Shown here: piece by piece, positions 23,617 to 30,634 of the stretch
How positions within the stretch are numbered: position 1 is the first letter of the stretch
Layout of the letters: each line of letters starts with the position of its first letter
Assembly (NCBI GenBank): GCA_947629025.1
Contig: CANRCC010000012.1
Span: forward strand, 1-44,592
Origin: an uncultured Bacilli bacterium
GTDB lineage: Bacteria > Bacillota_I > Bacilli_A > RF39 > UBA660
Length of the DNA stretch: 44,592 nucleotides
Direction: 5' to 3'
Made by a program: the position numbers and the translations under genes
The notes under the pieces: generated by a model
Databases searched by the model: none
What the model was told of the DNA's origin: nothing
What the model saw: the letters and a program-made list of their open reading frames with translations, nothing else

Positions 23617-24895
23617 TTGTTGTACCTGGATAATAATGCGATAAAATACTTTTATAATTATAGCCAGCATTTGCCATCCCATTAGAGCCATATTGACTCA
23701 TACCAACACCATGCCCATATCCTCTAGTTGTTATACTAGCATTATTTCCATTTATTACAATATCAAAATCTGCACTTCTAAGACCTAATGCTTCTCTTAC
23801 TTGCCTTCCAGTAAAAATAGATCCACCTATATTAATTTCTTTTATATTAGATCCGTCAGTATAACTTAATATTTCAATTATAGAATCACTACTTAGGTTA
23901 ATACCAAGTTTAGAAGATATAGTATTTATATCCATAGATACAGTTCTTAAATAACTAGATGCAGATTTGTCAAATTCTGATGTTACACTAACTAAATATG
24001 GATAATAATTACCAAATACGTCAAGAGATGATTCTGTTTTCCCATTATTTGTTGAATGATACATTGCTTCTATATATGTACCATTATAAGTTAAGTATTC
24101 TCCAGAAGTAGATTCAACAGCATTTTTAACTTTATTATAGTATGTATTAAATCCTGATCCCCAGTTTGTTCTCATTTGATTAGTATCAATATATGCTTGA
24201 GTACTAACAGTATCTGTAAGTATTTTTCCTGTACTTTGAGCTTTTAATGCATATGTTCTTGCGATAACACTTTGAGCTTTTAATGCTTCTATATTAAATG
24301 ATGCTGGCATTTCTGCTGCTACAACACCAATTATATATTCTTCTAGTCCAATTGTAATAACGGACCCATTATTTCTATGGACTGTAACTGTTGGACCACT
24401 TTGTTTATTTTCAGTAGCTATTTCTGAAGATTTTTGAGTATTAGTTTGAGTATTAGCTTGTGTATTTTGATTGTAATTATTTTTAGGTATATTGCCTTTT
24501 ACAGTAGCATTAGAATATGTATTTTGTTTAGTTTCAATATTTTCTTTTTGCTCAGTAGAAACATCCTTAGTTTCTTCAGTAATTTCTGTTTTACTATTTT
24601 CTAGTGTATCATTATCTTTAATTAAGTATGTGATACTATTATTAAAACTAGGGACATATTGCATATTATCTTTTATATCAGAATTAGTAAAATTAGTAAG
24701 CAAAATACTTCCAATAATTACTCCACCACATGTAAGTATAATTTTATTCTTCTTTATAATAAGTTTTGCTTTATCTATATATTCTTTAATTTCATCAGCT
24801 AATTTTTTATGTTTAAATTCAAAGTCTCCAAAGTCATAATTTGTATCTATTTCTAAATATAGAATATCATCTTTAAACATATGATTTATAATCAT
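23606..24895 (-). CDS. SpoIID/LytB-domain protein (probable peptidoglycan lytic transglycosylase)
   Basis: 429 residues. A ~50-residue charged cytoplasmic head precedes one transmembrane helix (IILTCGGVIIGSILL), then a Thr/Asn/Gln-rich linker and the SpoIID/LytB domain from about residue 170. The catalytic Glu is in VVAAEMPASFNIEALKAQS, and RGYGHGVGMSQYGSNGMA closes the domain. SpoIID cuts glycan chains stripped of stem peptides during engulfment; vegetative relatives also exist. The start ATG 24895 follows GGTGATAAAT; earlier in-frame starts lack a ribosome site. No SpoIIP, SpoIIM or SpoIIQ gene is near, so a sporulation role is uncertain. Confidence 0.87.
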   Translation of the reverse strand: MIINHMFKDDILYLEIDTNYDFGDFEFKHKKLADEIKEYIDKAKLIIKKNKIILTCGGVIIGSILLTNFTNSDIKDNMQYVPSFNNSITYLIKDNDTLENSKTEITEETKDVSTEQKENIETKQNTYSNATVKGNIPKNNYNQNTQANTQTNTQKSSEIATENKQSGPTVTVHRNNGSVITIGLEEYIIGVVAAEMPASFNIEALKAQSVIARTYALKAQSTGKILTDTVSTQAYIDTNQMRTNWGSGFNTYYNKVKNAVESTSGEYLTYNGTYIEAMYHSTNNGKTESSLDVFGNYYPYLVSVTSEFDKSASSYLRTVSMDINTISSKLGINLSSDSIIEILSYTDGSNIKEINIGGSIFTGRQVREALGLRSADFDIVINGNNASITTRGYGHGVGMSQYGSNGMANAGYNYKSILSHYYPGTTIKK

Positions 24896-24948
24896 ATTTA
24901 TCACCATTATTAATTTGAACAAATTTATGTAAAATAAACATTAAATAC

Positions 24949-24977
24949 TTGTTATTTAAAAAATATTGTGTTATATT
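24949..24977 (+). promoter_or_regulatory. Promoter of tRNA-His
   Basis: TTGTTA (24949-24954), 17-base spacer, TATATT (24972-24977); the tRNA begins 16 bases later. Confidence 0.65.
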
Positions 24978-24993
24978 AATAGAGTATTTTTAT

Positions 24994-25070
24994 GGCGGCA
25001 TTGGTGAAGTGGTTAACACGCTAGTTTGTGGCACTAGTATGCAAGGGTTCGATTCCCTTATACCGCCCCA
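24994..25070 (+). tRNA. tRNA-His (anticodon GTG)
   Basis: Anticodon stem CTAGT/ACTAG with loop TTGTGGC (anticodon GTG). The extra 5' G at -1 faces C73, the identity mark of tRNA-His. CCA is encoded. The acceptor GCGGCAT/ATACCGC has one C-A mismatch at the fifth pair. Confidence 0.92.
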
Positions 25071-25085
25071 TATATGTGTAAAATT

Positions 25086-25112
25086 AGAATACTCTAAAAG
25101 TGTTCTTTTTTC
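25086..25112 (+). terminator. Terminator of tRNA-His
   Basis: AGAATAC (25086-25092)/GTGTTCT (25100-25106), one G-T pair, then TTTTT-T. Confidence 0.8.
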
Positions 25113-25220
25113 GTGCTTTTCACTAGTAACTAGTTTATATTATAATTGCTATTTTTAAAGGAGATGAGGTACTATAACGACTAATAGCCTAACATTTCCC
25201 AATAACTTAGAATACACACT

Positions 25221-25252
25221 AAAAGAAGCTTTAATTTATAGTTTCTTTTTTA
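25221..25252 (+). terminator. Possible terminator in the gap
   Basis: AAAAGAA (25221-25227) pairs with TTCTTTT (25243-25249), extended by CT/AG, with T run on the plus strand. Confidence 0.4.
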
Positions 25253-25452
25253 GTATATACAATATAATTTAATCGATTAGTTACTTTTATTGATTTAGTA
25301 TTATATACTTTAATATTTAGATTATAATAGTTTATAAAGATACTATTAATAGTATCTATATCAACACTCTTTATAATATTTTCTATATAGTTATTATCTT
25401 CTAAAGTATATATTTCTTTAAATATCTCCATTCTAAAATTATTAATATTCAT
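25231..25452 (-). CDS. Doubtful small protein gene
   Basis: 73 codons (MNINNFRMEIFKEIYTLEDN...). The composition (Asn, Ile, Lys, Tyr) is like real proteins of this genome, but no ribosome site precedes the ATG beyond a weak GAGAA, and no family is recognised. Possibly a gene remnant. Confidence 0.25.
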   Translation of the reverse strand: MNINNFRMEIFKEIYTLEDNNYIENIIKSVDIDTINSIFINYYNLNIKVYNTKSIKVTNRLNYIVYTKKETIN

Positions 25453-25659
25453 AATATTATTTTCTCATAGTTGGTATGATAAATACATTAATGTAGTTAA
25501 TGATATGTATGAAGATAACGTTTTAGATGATGAAAACATTGAAGAATTAGATTGTAAAGAAAAAGATGATTTTGAAAGATAAAATTATATAAAAATAGTT
25601 AAATTAAACAAATAATATGGTATAATCGTTATATATATTGCTTGTTAGGAGGGTTAAAA

Positions 25660-26784
25660 ATGAGCATTAAAGATGAATTATTAAAATTTAGAACAAAGAT
25701 TACTGGAACTACTGAAGTAGAAAATACACTAATTGATTTAGATGCTAAAGTTGATGATTTTATTGATTGGTATTTTAAAAGTATGGTGAAAGGAAATTAT
25801 ACTGACATTGTAGAATATCATGCTCCAAGAGAAATGAGAGATTTAATTGAAAAAATAGCAGTATGGTATGAATTGAGATACCCAAGTTATGAAATTAATA
25901 GATTAATGCCAGGAAGTGGACAAGAACAAATTAGTGTTAATGATGTAATGTTTAGAAATAATCCTTATGTAAATGAATTACTTGATGAAAATTTAGATGC
26001 AAAGGAACTAGATTGGAATGATTTTTATAACACTAATGTATTTATGAAATCATTACCATGGGAAGAAAGATGTTATTTTACTAAACCAAGATATAGAGAT
26101 ATAGTTTATTTAAATCCAAATTCTAGAGTTGCATATTTACATTTAACAAAAAATGGATTTGTTGAAATGGCTGAAGATGTTACAGACTATACAAATTCAG
26201 TTATAAAAGATGAAGAATTAACTGGATTAAATGTTAGAGATGTTGTTAAATTGTTTAAAGAAAAAGGAATTGAACTACCAGAAAATAATGAATTAGAAAA
26301 AACTATCAAAGAAGCTAATAAATGGATTGAACAAAAAGAAGGAATATTAGATTGTGCAATGTATAGAATTATAGAGCGAGGTGGGAATAGAATTGGTCCT
26401 CGTAGAGCATTCTTATTTGCTAAAGAATTTGGAAGAAATATTGATATTCCAATGATGTATGCAGTAGATCGTTCTGATCCAGGATTAAGATTATTTATGA
26501 ACGAATATATTAAATCTGGAGGTTCAAAAGATTTAGAATGTTATGTAGGATATTTTTCTAGAGCTAGTAAAAAAGAAAAATTAGATACAATATCTGTACA
26601 AGATTTGATATTAACACAAAATAATGATGCTGCAACATTCTATACACCAGAAGAAGATGAATTACACCAGAGACTAGTTAATGCTATTGCAAGTCAAGTA
26701 GATTATGAATTAGTCAAACAAGAAGAAGTTAGGAGATTAAGATTAGAAAGAAAATTAGAAAAAAGTAGAACAAATAAAGGCTAG
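25660..26784 (+). CDS. Conserved-looking soluble protein of unknown function
   Basis: 374 residues, no signal peptide or membrane segment. It is mostly helical, with a very charged C-terminal helix (VKQEEVRRLRLERKLEKSR). The sequence has a complex, non-repetitive composition with Trp and Cys, and stretches such as ERGGNRIGPRRAFLFAKEF and DIPMMYAVDRSDPGLRLFM that look like a conserved core, but no family is recognised. AGGAGGG lies 9 bases before ATG 25660, and TATAAT lies about 35 bases upstream, so the gene is expressed on its own. It borders the HEPN defence genes but is separated from them by a weak terminator. Confidence 0.8.
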   Translation: MSIKDELLKFRTKITGTTEVENTLIDLDAKVDDFIDWYFKSMVKGNYTDIVEYHAPREMRDLIEKIAVWYELRYPSYEINRLMPGSGQEQISVNDVMFRNNPYVNELLDENLDAKELDWNDFYNTNVFMKSLPWEERCYFTKPRYRDIVYLNPNSRVAYLHLTKNGFVEMAEDVTDYTNSVIKDEELTGLNVRDVVKLFKEKGIELPENNELEKTIKEANKWIEQKEGILDCAMYRIIERGGNRIGPRRAFLFAKEFGRNIDIPMMYAVDRSDPGLRLFMNEYIKSGGSKDLECYVGYFSRASKKEKLDTISVQDLILTQNNDAATFYTPEEDELHQRLVNAIASQVDYELVKQEEVRRLRLERKLEKSRTNKG

Positions 26785-26798
26785 TAGAGACTTATAAA

Positions 26799-26820
26799 AT
26801 AGTTATACTATGCTCTTTTT
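26799..26820 (+). terminator. Weak terminator-like hairpin before the defence genes
   Basis: Short stem ATAGT/ACTAT followed by GCTC and seven T. Confidence 0.4.
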
Positions 26821-26840
26821 TTGTAGTAGGAGGCTTTAGT

Positions 26841-26882
26841 TTGAAAATAACTTTCTGTTTTTATGACGAATGTGTGTCTTAA
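26841..26882 (+). CDS. Possible 13-codon leader peptide before the ApeA-like gene
   Basis: A TTG start seven bases after a perfect AGGAGG (26828-26833) opens the frame MKITFCFYDECVS, stopped by TAA 28 bases before the ApeA-like gene. The ribosome site is among the best in the window, so it may be translated as a leader, or be the stump of a gene cut off by insertion of the defence genes. Confidence 0.35.
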   Translation: MKITFCFYDECVS

Positions 26883-26909
26883 ACAAAGTGAAAGGAATGA
26901 TAGGTTAAA

Positions 26910-28328
26910 ATGAACAATACTAATAAAGATGTTACCATTGGTGGTAAGTGGAAAATATTAGATAAACAATATCAAGGCGATTTAACTTTTAATAAAACAA
27001 ATGGGATTATAATATTATCAATTTATTATAAAGATAATGAAGAATTTTTGGCATGGATGGATAAACCAACAGATATAACTACAATAACGGGAAAACTAAA
27101 TCAAGAGATTAAATGTACTTTGGTTGATTGTCAGATTGTAAAGAGACATTCTGATGGTTTTGTTCGACATCATATAGTAATTGTAGCGAAAAATATGTTT
27201 ATTAATATCTCTAAAAAACAAAAGGAAAATATTAAATTTAATGAAGTTCATTTTCAAATTCCCAATATTATTAAATGGTCACAGTTAAGTGGTTTTGAAT
27301 ATATGGATGATCCACTATACACATTTAAAATAGGATACAAATTTAAAGATACAATATCAGAAGAAATAGATGATAATACTACTATTGAGTTTGTTCCAGT
27401 ATTTGGAAAATTTAATTTTGATATGCAAATTGAAAACTTAGATATTTCGCAACATGTTGAAGTAAGAATTAAAAAGAAAAATGCTAAATCATATGATGAA
27501 TTTTTTAAAGACTTTGATATGATTATGAATTTAATAACATTAGCAACAGGTTTAAAGATTAATGTTTCATTAGTGCAAGGTATTAATTATAAAAAATATA
27601 CTTCCAAAGTTGGTAAAAAATATAATTATATAAAATATGAAATAATAAAAAATACAATGAACAATTTATCAACTAGTAATCCTGATAAACAAGGAAGTAT
27701 TAGAAATTTTTTATTTAATCTTCAAGAATTTGCTTCTACTGATAAATTAAAAAAATGGTTTAATACGTACCAAGATTATAAGAATATTTATAATTTATAT
27801 AACTTAGGAATTAATAATGATATTCCAGATGAAATAAAATTTTGCAATTTAATGCAAGCATTGGAATTAATGCATACAAAAAAGTATAAAAAAACAGATA
27901 AGTTTTTTATGCATATTGAAGAAAAGTTTAAAGATAACAAAGAAATAATTGATTTAATAGAAAAGAATTCGAATCAAGTTGGTAACAGTTATATAATTTT
28001 AAAAAATCGCATTATAGATATTTTTATAAATGATTTTAAGCTTACAGATAAAGAAAAACTTATAGATAAAATTGATGACTTATCAACTAGATTTTCTGAT
28101 ACAAGAAATTACTATACACATTATGATGATGCAAAAAAAGATAAATGTCTTGTTGGAAAGAATTTAAAATATGGTATATACATTCTTGACTATTTAGTAT
28201 CTAATTATATTTTACAAAACTTAGGATTTAATATAGATGAGATTAATTCAAAGAAGGATTTAGTATTAAATGATATTCATAATGAGGAAATGATAGATAA
28301 GATTATTAAAAATGAAAGGATTAGTTAG
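26910..28328 (+). CDS. ApeA-like HEPN-domain anti-phage protein
   Basis: 472 residues. The N-terminal half is beta-rich and follows the pattern of the ApeA N-terminal domain: GGKWKILDKQYQGDLTF, GIIILSIYY, ITGKLNQEIKCTLVDC, then a FNEVHFQI and IIKWSQLSGF segment. The middle has EFFKDFDMIMNLITLATG as in that family. The C-terminal HEPN domain carries the RNase motif RNYYTH (R399 to H404, R-N-x3-H) in TRNYYTHYDD. Known ApeA is an abortive-infection protein thought to cut RNA after phage sensing. It is full length. The next gene begins three bases after its stop and has its own HEPN-type motif, so the two form an operon. Confidence 0.8.
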   Translation: MNNTNKDVTIGGKWKILDKQYQGDLTFNKTNGIIILSIYYKDNEEFLAWMDKPTDITTITGKLNQEIKCTLVDCQIVKRHSDGFVRHHIVIVAKNMFINISKKQKENIKFNEVHFQIPNIIKWSQLSGFEYMDDPLYTFKIGYKFKDTISEEIDDNTTIEFVPVFGKFNFDMQIENLDISQHVEVRIKKKNAKSYDEFFKDFDMIMNLITLATGLKINVSLVQGINYKKYTSKVGKKYNYIKYEIIKNTMNNLSTSNPDKQGSIRNFLFNLQEFASTDKLKKWFNTYQDYKNIYNLYNLGINNDIPDEIKFCNLMQALELMHTKKYKKTDKFFMHIEEKFKDNKEIIDLIEKNSNQVGNSYIILKNRIIDIFINDFKLTDKEKLIDKIDDLSTRFSDTRNYYTHYDDAKKDKCLVGKNLKYGIYILDYLVSNYILQNLGFNIDEINSKKDLVLNDIHNEEMIDKIIKNERIS

Positions 28329-28331
28329 TAT

Positions 28332-28865
28332 ATGAAACAATCAAATAATGAAGTTGTAATTCCATTATCTTTAATAATGGTTAAGTCACAATGGTGGTTA
28401 TTGGCACTAACTACACAAATAAATCGAGTAGAAAAAAATATGAATTCAACTAAATATGAAGAACAAGTGCAAAGAATGGCAGATGATCATTTTTTGAAAA
28501 TATCACTAAAAAAATTATGTGAATGGTTGACTGAATTTGATAAATATGTAGAGGAATTTGAAGATATATTAAAAAATTTAAAATCATTGTATGATATTAA
28601 ATTGTTGAGAGATGTTTCTGAACACGAAGTTGATTATTATAAGCAAAAAGGTAATAAGCAAAATAAATTTATTAATAAAGATTATAATCAATCAATAATA
28701 AGACCATTAATAATAAATGATGTATATTATATTGGTGGAAAAATTAACATTAATGAATTAAAATCTATATTGGAAGAATTAAAAATAATATTAAATAATA
28801 ATTATAATTTTAAATTTGAAGCAATATCTATATTAGATAAATTAATGGAGGAACCAATAGCTTAA
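28332..28865 (+). CDS. Small helical protein with HEPN-type RDxxxH motif, ApeA partner candidate
   Basis: 177 residues, all-helical by composition, no signal peptide. LLRDVSEHEVDYY contains R93-D-x3-H98, the HEPN consensus R-(N/D/H)-x3-H, in the helix context usual for such domains. The N-terminal helix QWWLLALTTQINRVEKNM and the central Lys/Glu helices resemble the four-helix HEPN bundle, with the motif at the start of a later helix. No named family is recognised. It starts three bases after the ApeA-like gene with its ribosome site (AAAGGATTAG) inside that gene. It could be a toxin, an antitoxin-like regulator or a second nuclease. The strand continues as a membrane-like frame after its stop. 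Confidence 0.6.
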   Translation: MKQSNNEVVIPLSLIMVKSQWWLLALTTQINRVEKNMNSTKYEEQVQRMADDHFLKISLKKLCEWLTEFDKYVEEFEDILKNLKSLYDIKLLRDVSEHEVDYYKQKGNKQNKFINKDYNQSIIRPLIINDVYYIGGKININELKSILEELKIILNNNYNFKFEAISILDKLMEEPIA

Positions 28866-28978
28866 AAAGTATTCCATTTATCAAAAAATATGGTATTGTT
28901 ATTTCAGTGATTATTTGTTTATCAACTTTTACTTTAGGGTTTCAGATAACCTTTGTTATCGCCCCATATAAACGATAA
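28841..28978 (+). other. Cryptic transmembrane reading frame after the HEPN pair
   Basis: In the frame opened at 28841 about 45 codons run to TAA at 28976, coding for a basic stretch (LKSIPFIKKY), a clean hydrophobic helix (GIVISVIICLSTFTLGF...) and the end IAPYKR. It overlaps the end of the 177-residue gene; GGAGG (28847-28851) sits in that overlap, but no ATG, GTG or TTG follows at proper distance. Either a small membrane protein with a rare start, or a C-terminal extension reached by frameshift, or a remnant. Confidence 0.35.
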
Positions 28979-29005
28979 AACATACTAGAAATAGTGTGTT
29001 TTTTA
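28979..29005 (+). terminator. Terminator of the HEPN operon
   Basis: Nine-bp stem AACATACTA/TAGTGTGTT with a GAAA tetraloop and T run. A second hairpin GATAAC-CTTT-GTTATC lies upstream at 28945-28960. Confidence 0.88.
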
Positions 29006-29090
29006 ATTAAAAATGTAGTCAAAGTTATTAAATAGAAATAAATACTTGACATTTGTAATATAAAAATTAAAATAATGTAAGGTGATTAAA

Positions 29091-29756
29091 TTGGCAAAAG
29101 TATTCTTATATTTATATCCTATTGAAGAATATACAAAAATGTTTTTATTTCACGATGATAAACTATATGATGATTGGAATATAAAAAGACCTCTTCCTAT
29201 CTTAAATGAATGTATTGACAAGCGATATAGAGATAATGGTTATAAAATAGTATATGTACTATATCCTGACAAAAATATATTTGGAATCACACTACAATCA
29301 CAAGATAAAATTATTTATACTGATGTTACTTTTGATGAAGCAAGTGCATGTTATAGTGATGGTACTCATAAACAAAATTTTGTACCAAAATATCCAAATG
29401 AACAATTTTTGTTAAACCAACTTGGGCATATAGATGAATTAGTTGTTGGTGGATACCATTTCAGGGATTGTGTAAAAAGAGTTGGAGAAGCTGCTTTGAA
29501 TATGGGAATAACTACGCTCGTTGACCTTGATTTAACTGATTTATTTTTTTCACTTTACAAATATGATGACTATTTTCAAATAGATAAATATAATCCAGAA
29601 AGATACAAAGAATATATTCAGAGGCAATTAGAACAAAATGGTGAAAGAAAAGAATTTGTAGAACAACATCTTCAAAAAGTATATGGAAGTCCCATTTATG
29701 AATTTTATCCTGAAGAGACACCCAAATTAAAAAATAAGAGGCTAAAAAATATATAA
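29091..29756 (+). CDS. Protein of unknown function
   Basis: 221 residues, soluble. It starts (TTG, after AAGGTGAT) with the hydrophobic strand KVFLYLYPIEEY and holds many aromatic residues and a Cys/His-poor core. A segment NQLGHIDELVVGGYHFRDCV in the middle looks conserved. The C-terminal third is helical and charged. No family is recognised. A TTGACA 45 bases upstream suggests its own promoter. It lies between the HEPN genes and an alarmone synthetase and could belong to the same accessory block, but nothing in its sequence shows that. Confidence 0.7.
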   Translation: MAKVFLYLYPIEEYTKMFLFHDDKLYDDWNIKRPLPILNECIDKRYRDNGYKIVYVLYPDKNIFGITLQSQDKIIYTDVTFDEASACYSDGTHKQNFVPKYPNEQFLLNQLGHIDELVVGGYHFRDCVKRVGEAALNMGITTLVDLDLTDLFFSLYKYDDYFQIDKYNPERYKEYIQRQLEQNGERKEFVEQHLQKVYGSPIYEFYPEETPKLKNKRLKNI

Positions 29757-29865
29757 TTTAAAATTTATCTGAGTTTGATTAATAATTAACAATATCTATG
29801 TATATAATTATATAAAAATAAAGACAAAAATAGTCAGTAATGATATTGTAATATATAAAAGTAGT

Positions 29866-29890
29866 AATCCTTTTTAGGATTATTTTTATT
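29866..29890 (+). terminator. Terminator-like hairpin 20 bases before the alarmone synthetase
   Basis: AATCCT (29866-29871)/AGGATT (29876-29881), loop TTTT, tail ATTTTTATTC. It may end the previous transcript or act as an attenuator of the gene below. Confidence 0.65.
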
Positions 29891-29908
29891 CTTATAAGGA
29901 GGATATTT

Positions 29909-30532
29909 ATGAACTATAACATATTATTAGACAGTGAGGAAACACAAAAAATTATGCTTAAATATAATTTAGCATTAGATTTACTTGAAACACAGCTTAA
30001 TATGCTCATTAAAGAGTTTGAATTTAAAAATAAATATAATCCTGTTGAACATATAAAATCTAGATTGAAATCAGAAAAAAGCGCAATTGAAAAATTAAAA
30101 AGAAAGGGATATGAATTATCCATAAATAATCTAAATTTACATATTCACGATATGATTGGTGTTAGGATTGTTTGCTCATTTATCTCTGATGTATATGATA
30201 TAGTCAAAATAATAAAAAATTCGAAACAATTTAAAATAAAAAGTGAGAAAGACTATATAGAAAATCCTAAGGATACAGGATATATAAGTTATCATATGAT
30301 AGTTTTAGTACCTATTTATTTTGATGATAATATAGAATATGTTGAAGCAGAAATACAAATACGAACTGTAGCAATGGATTTTTGGGCAAGTTTAGATCAT
30401 AAAATACAATATAAGTTTCCAAAGAATATTCCAAAAGAAGTAAAAGAAGAGTTATTTAATTGCTCACTTGTTATACAAGCACTTGATAAAAAAATGTATG
30501 AACTAAATCAAAATGTAAGAAATTACGACTAA
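29909..30532 (+). CDS. relQ: Small alarmone synthetase (RelQ/YjbM-type GTP pyrophosphokinase)
   Basis: 207 residues, the size of stand-alone synthetases without hydrolase or regulatory domains. The RelA/SpoT synthetase motifs are seen: HIHDMIGVRIVCSF, the phosphate-binding NPKDTGYISYHM, and EIQIRTVAMDFWASLDHKIQYK. It makes ppGpp/pppGpp (or pGpp) from GTP/GDP and ATP. AAGGAGGATATTT gives a strong ribosome site. It is preceded by a terminator-like hairpin and has no partner hydrolase, so it is not obviously a ToxSAS toxin, though its place beside defence genes is of note. Confidence 0.9.
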   Translation: MNYNILLDSEETQKIMLKYNLALDLLETQLNMLIKEFEFKNKYNPVEHIKSRLKSEKSAIEKLKRKGYELSINNLNLHIHDMIGVRIVCSFISDVYDIVKIIKNSKQFKIKSEKDYIENPKDTGYISYHMIVLVPIYFDDNIEYVEAEIQIRTVAMDFWASLDHKIQYKFPKNIPKEVKEELFNCSLVIQALDKKMYELNQNVRNYD

Positions 30533-30550
30533 ATATTATCTTGTATTAGA

Positions 30551-30588
30551 AAAAACAATATAAAATATGCTCTCACATAATTGTTTTT
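30551..30588 (+). terminator. Terminator after the alarmone synthetase
   Basis: AAAAACAAT (30551-30559)/ATTGTTTTT (30580-30588) with a 20-base loop. Confidence 0.55.
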
Positions 30589-30609
30589 AATTGGTAAATA
30601 ATATATAAT
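30581..30609 (+). promoter_or_regulatory. Promoter of the phosphoketolase gene
   Basis: TTGTTT (30581-30586), 17-base spacer, TATAAT (30604-30609). The -35 lies in the 3' arm of the terminator hairpin. Confidence 0.55.
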
Positions 30610-30634
30610 ATATAAAGATAGTAGGAGGTAAATT

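Larger units (their letters stand above)
25071..25659. other. Gap without a convincing gene, decayed appearance
   Basis: After tRNA-His come its terminator (25086-25112), then at 25159-25171 a strong ribosome-site-like AAAGGAGATGAGG that leads only to a six-codon frame, a hairpin with T run (25221-25250), a weak minus-strand frame (25231-25452) and a plus-strand frame that ends at 25582 without start or ribosome site (…WYDKYINVVNDMYEDN…). The last part carries TATAAT (25621-25626 region) for the next gene. It looks like eroded coding sequence. Confidence 0.5.

Noticed and set aside
24492..24839. Plus-strand frame opposite the SpoIID-like gene
   Set aside because: No ribosome site; the hydrophobic sequence is the complement of the Thr/Asn/Lys-rich linker of the real gene.
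29909..30532. ToxSAS toxin-antitoxin reading of the alarmone synthetase
   Set aside because: No adjacent small antitoxin gene is present, and the motifs fit housekeeping RelQ/YjbM enzymes better.
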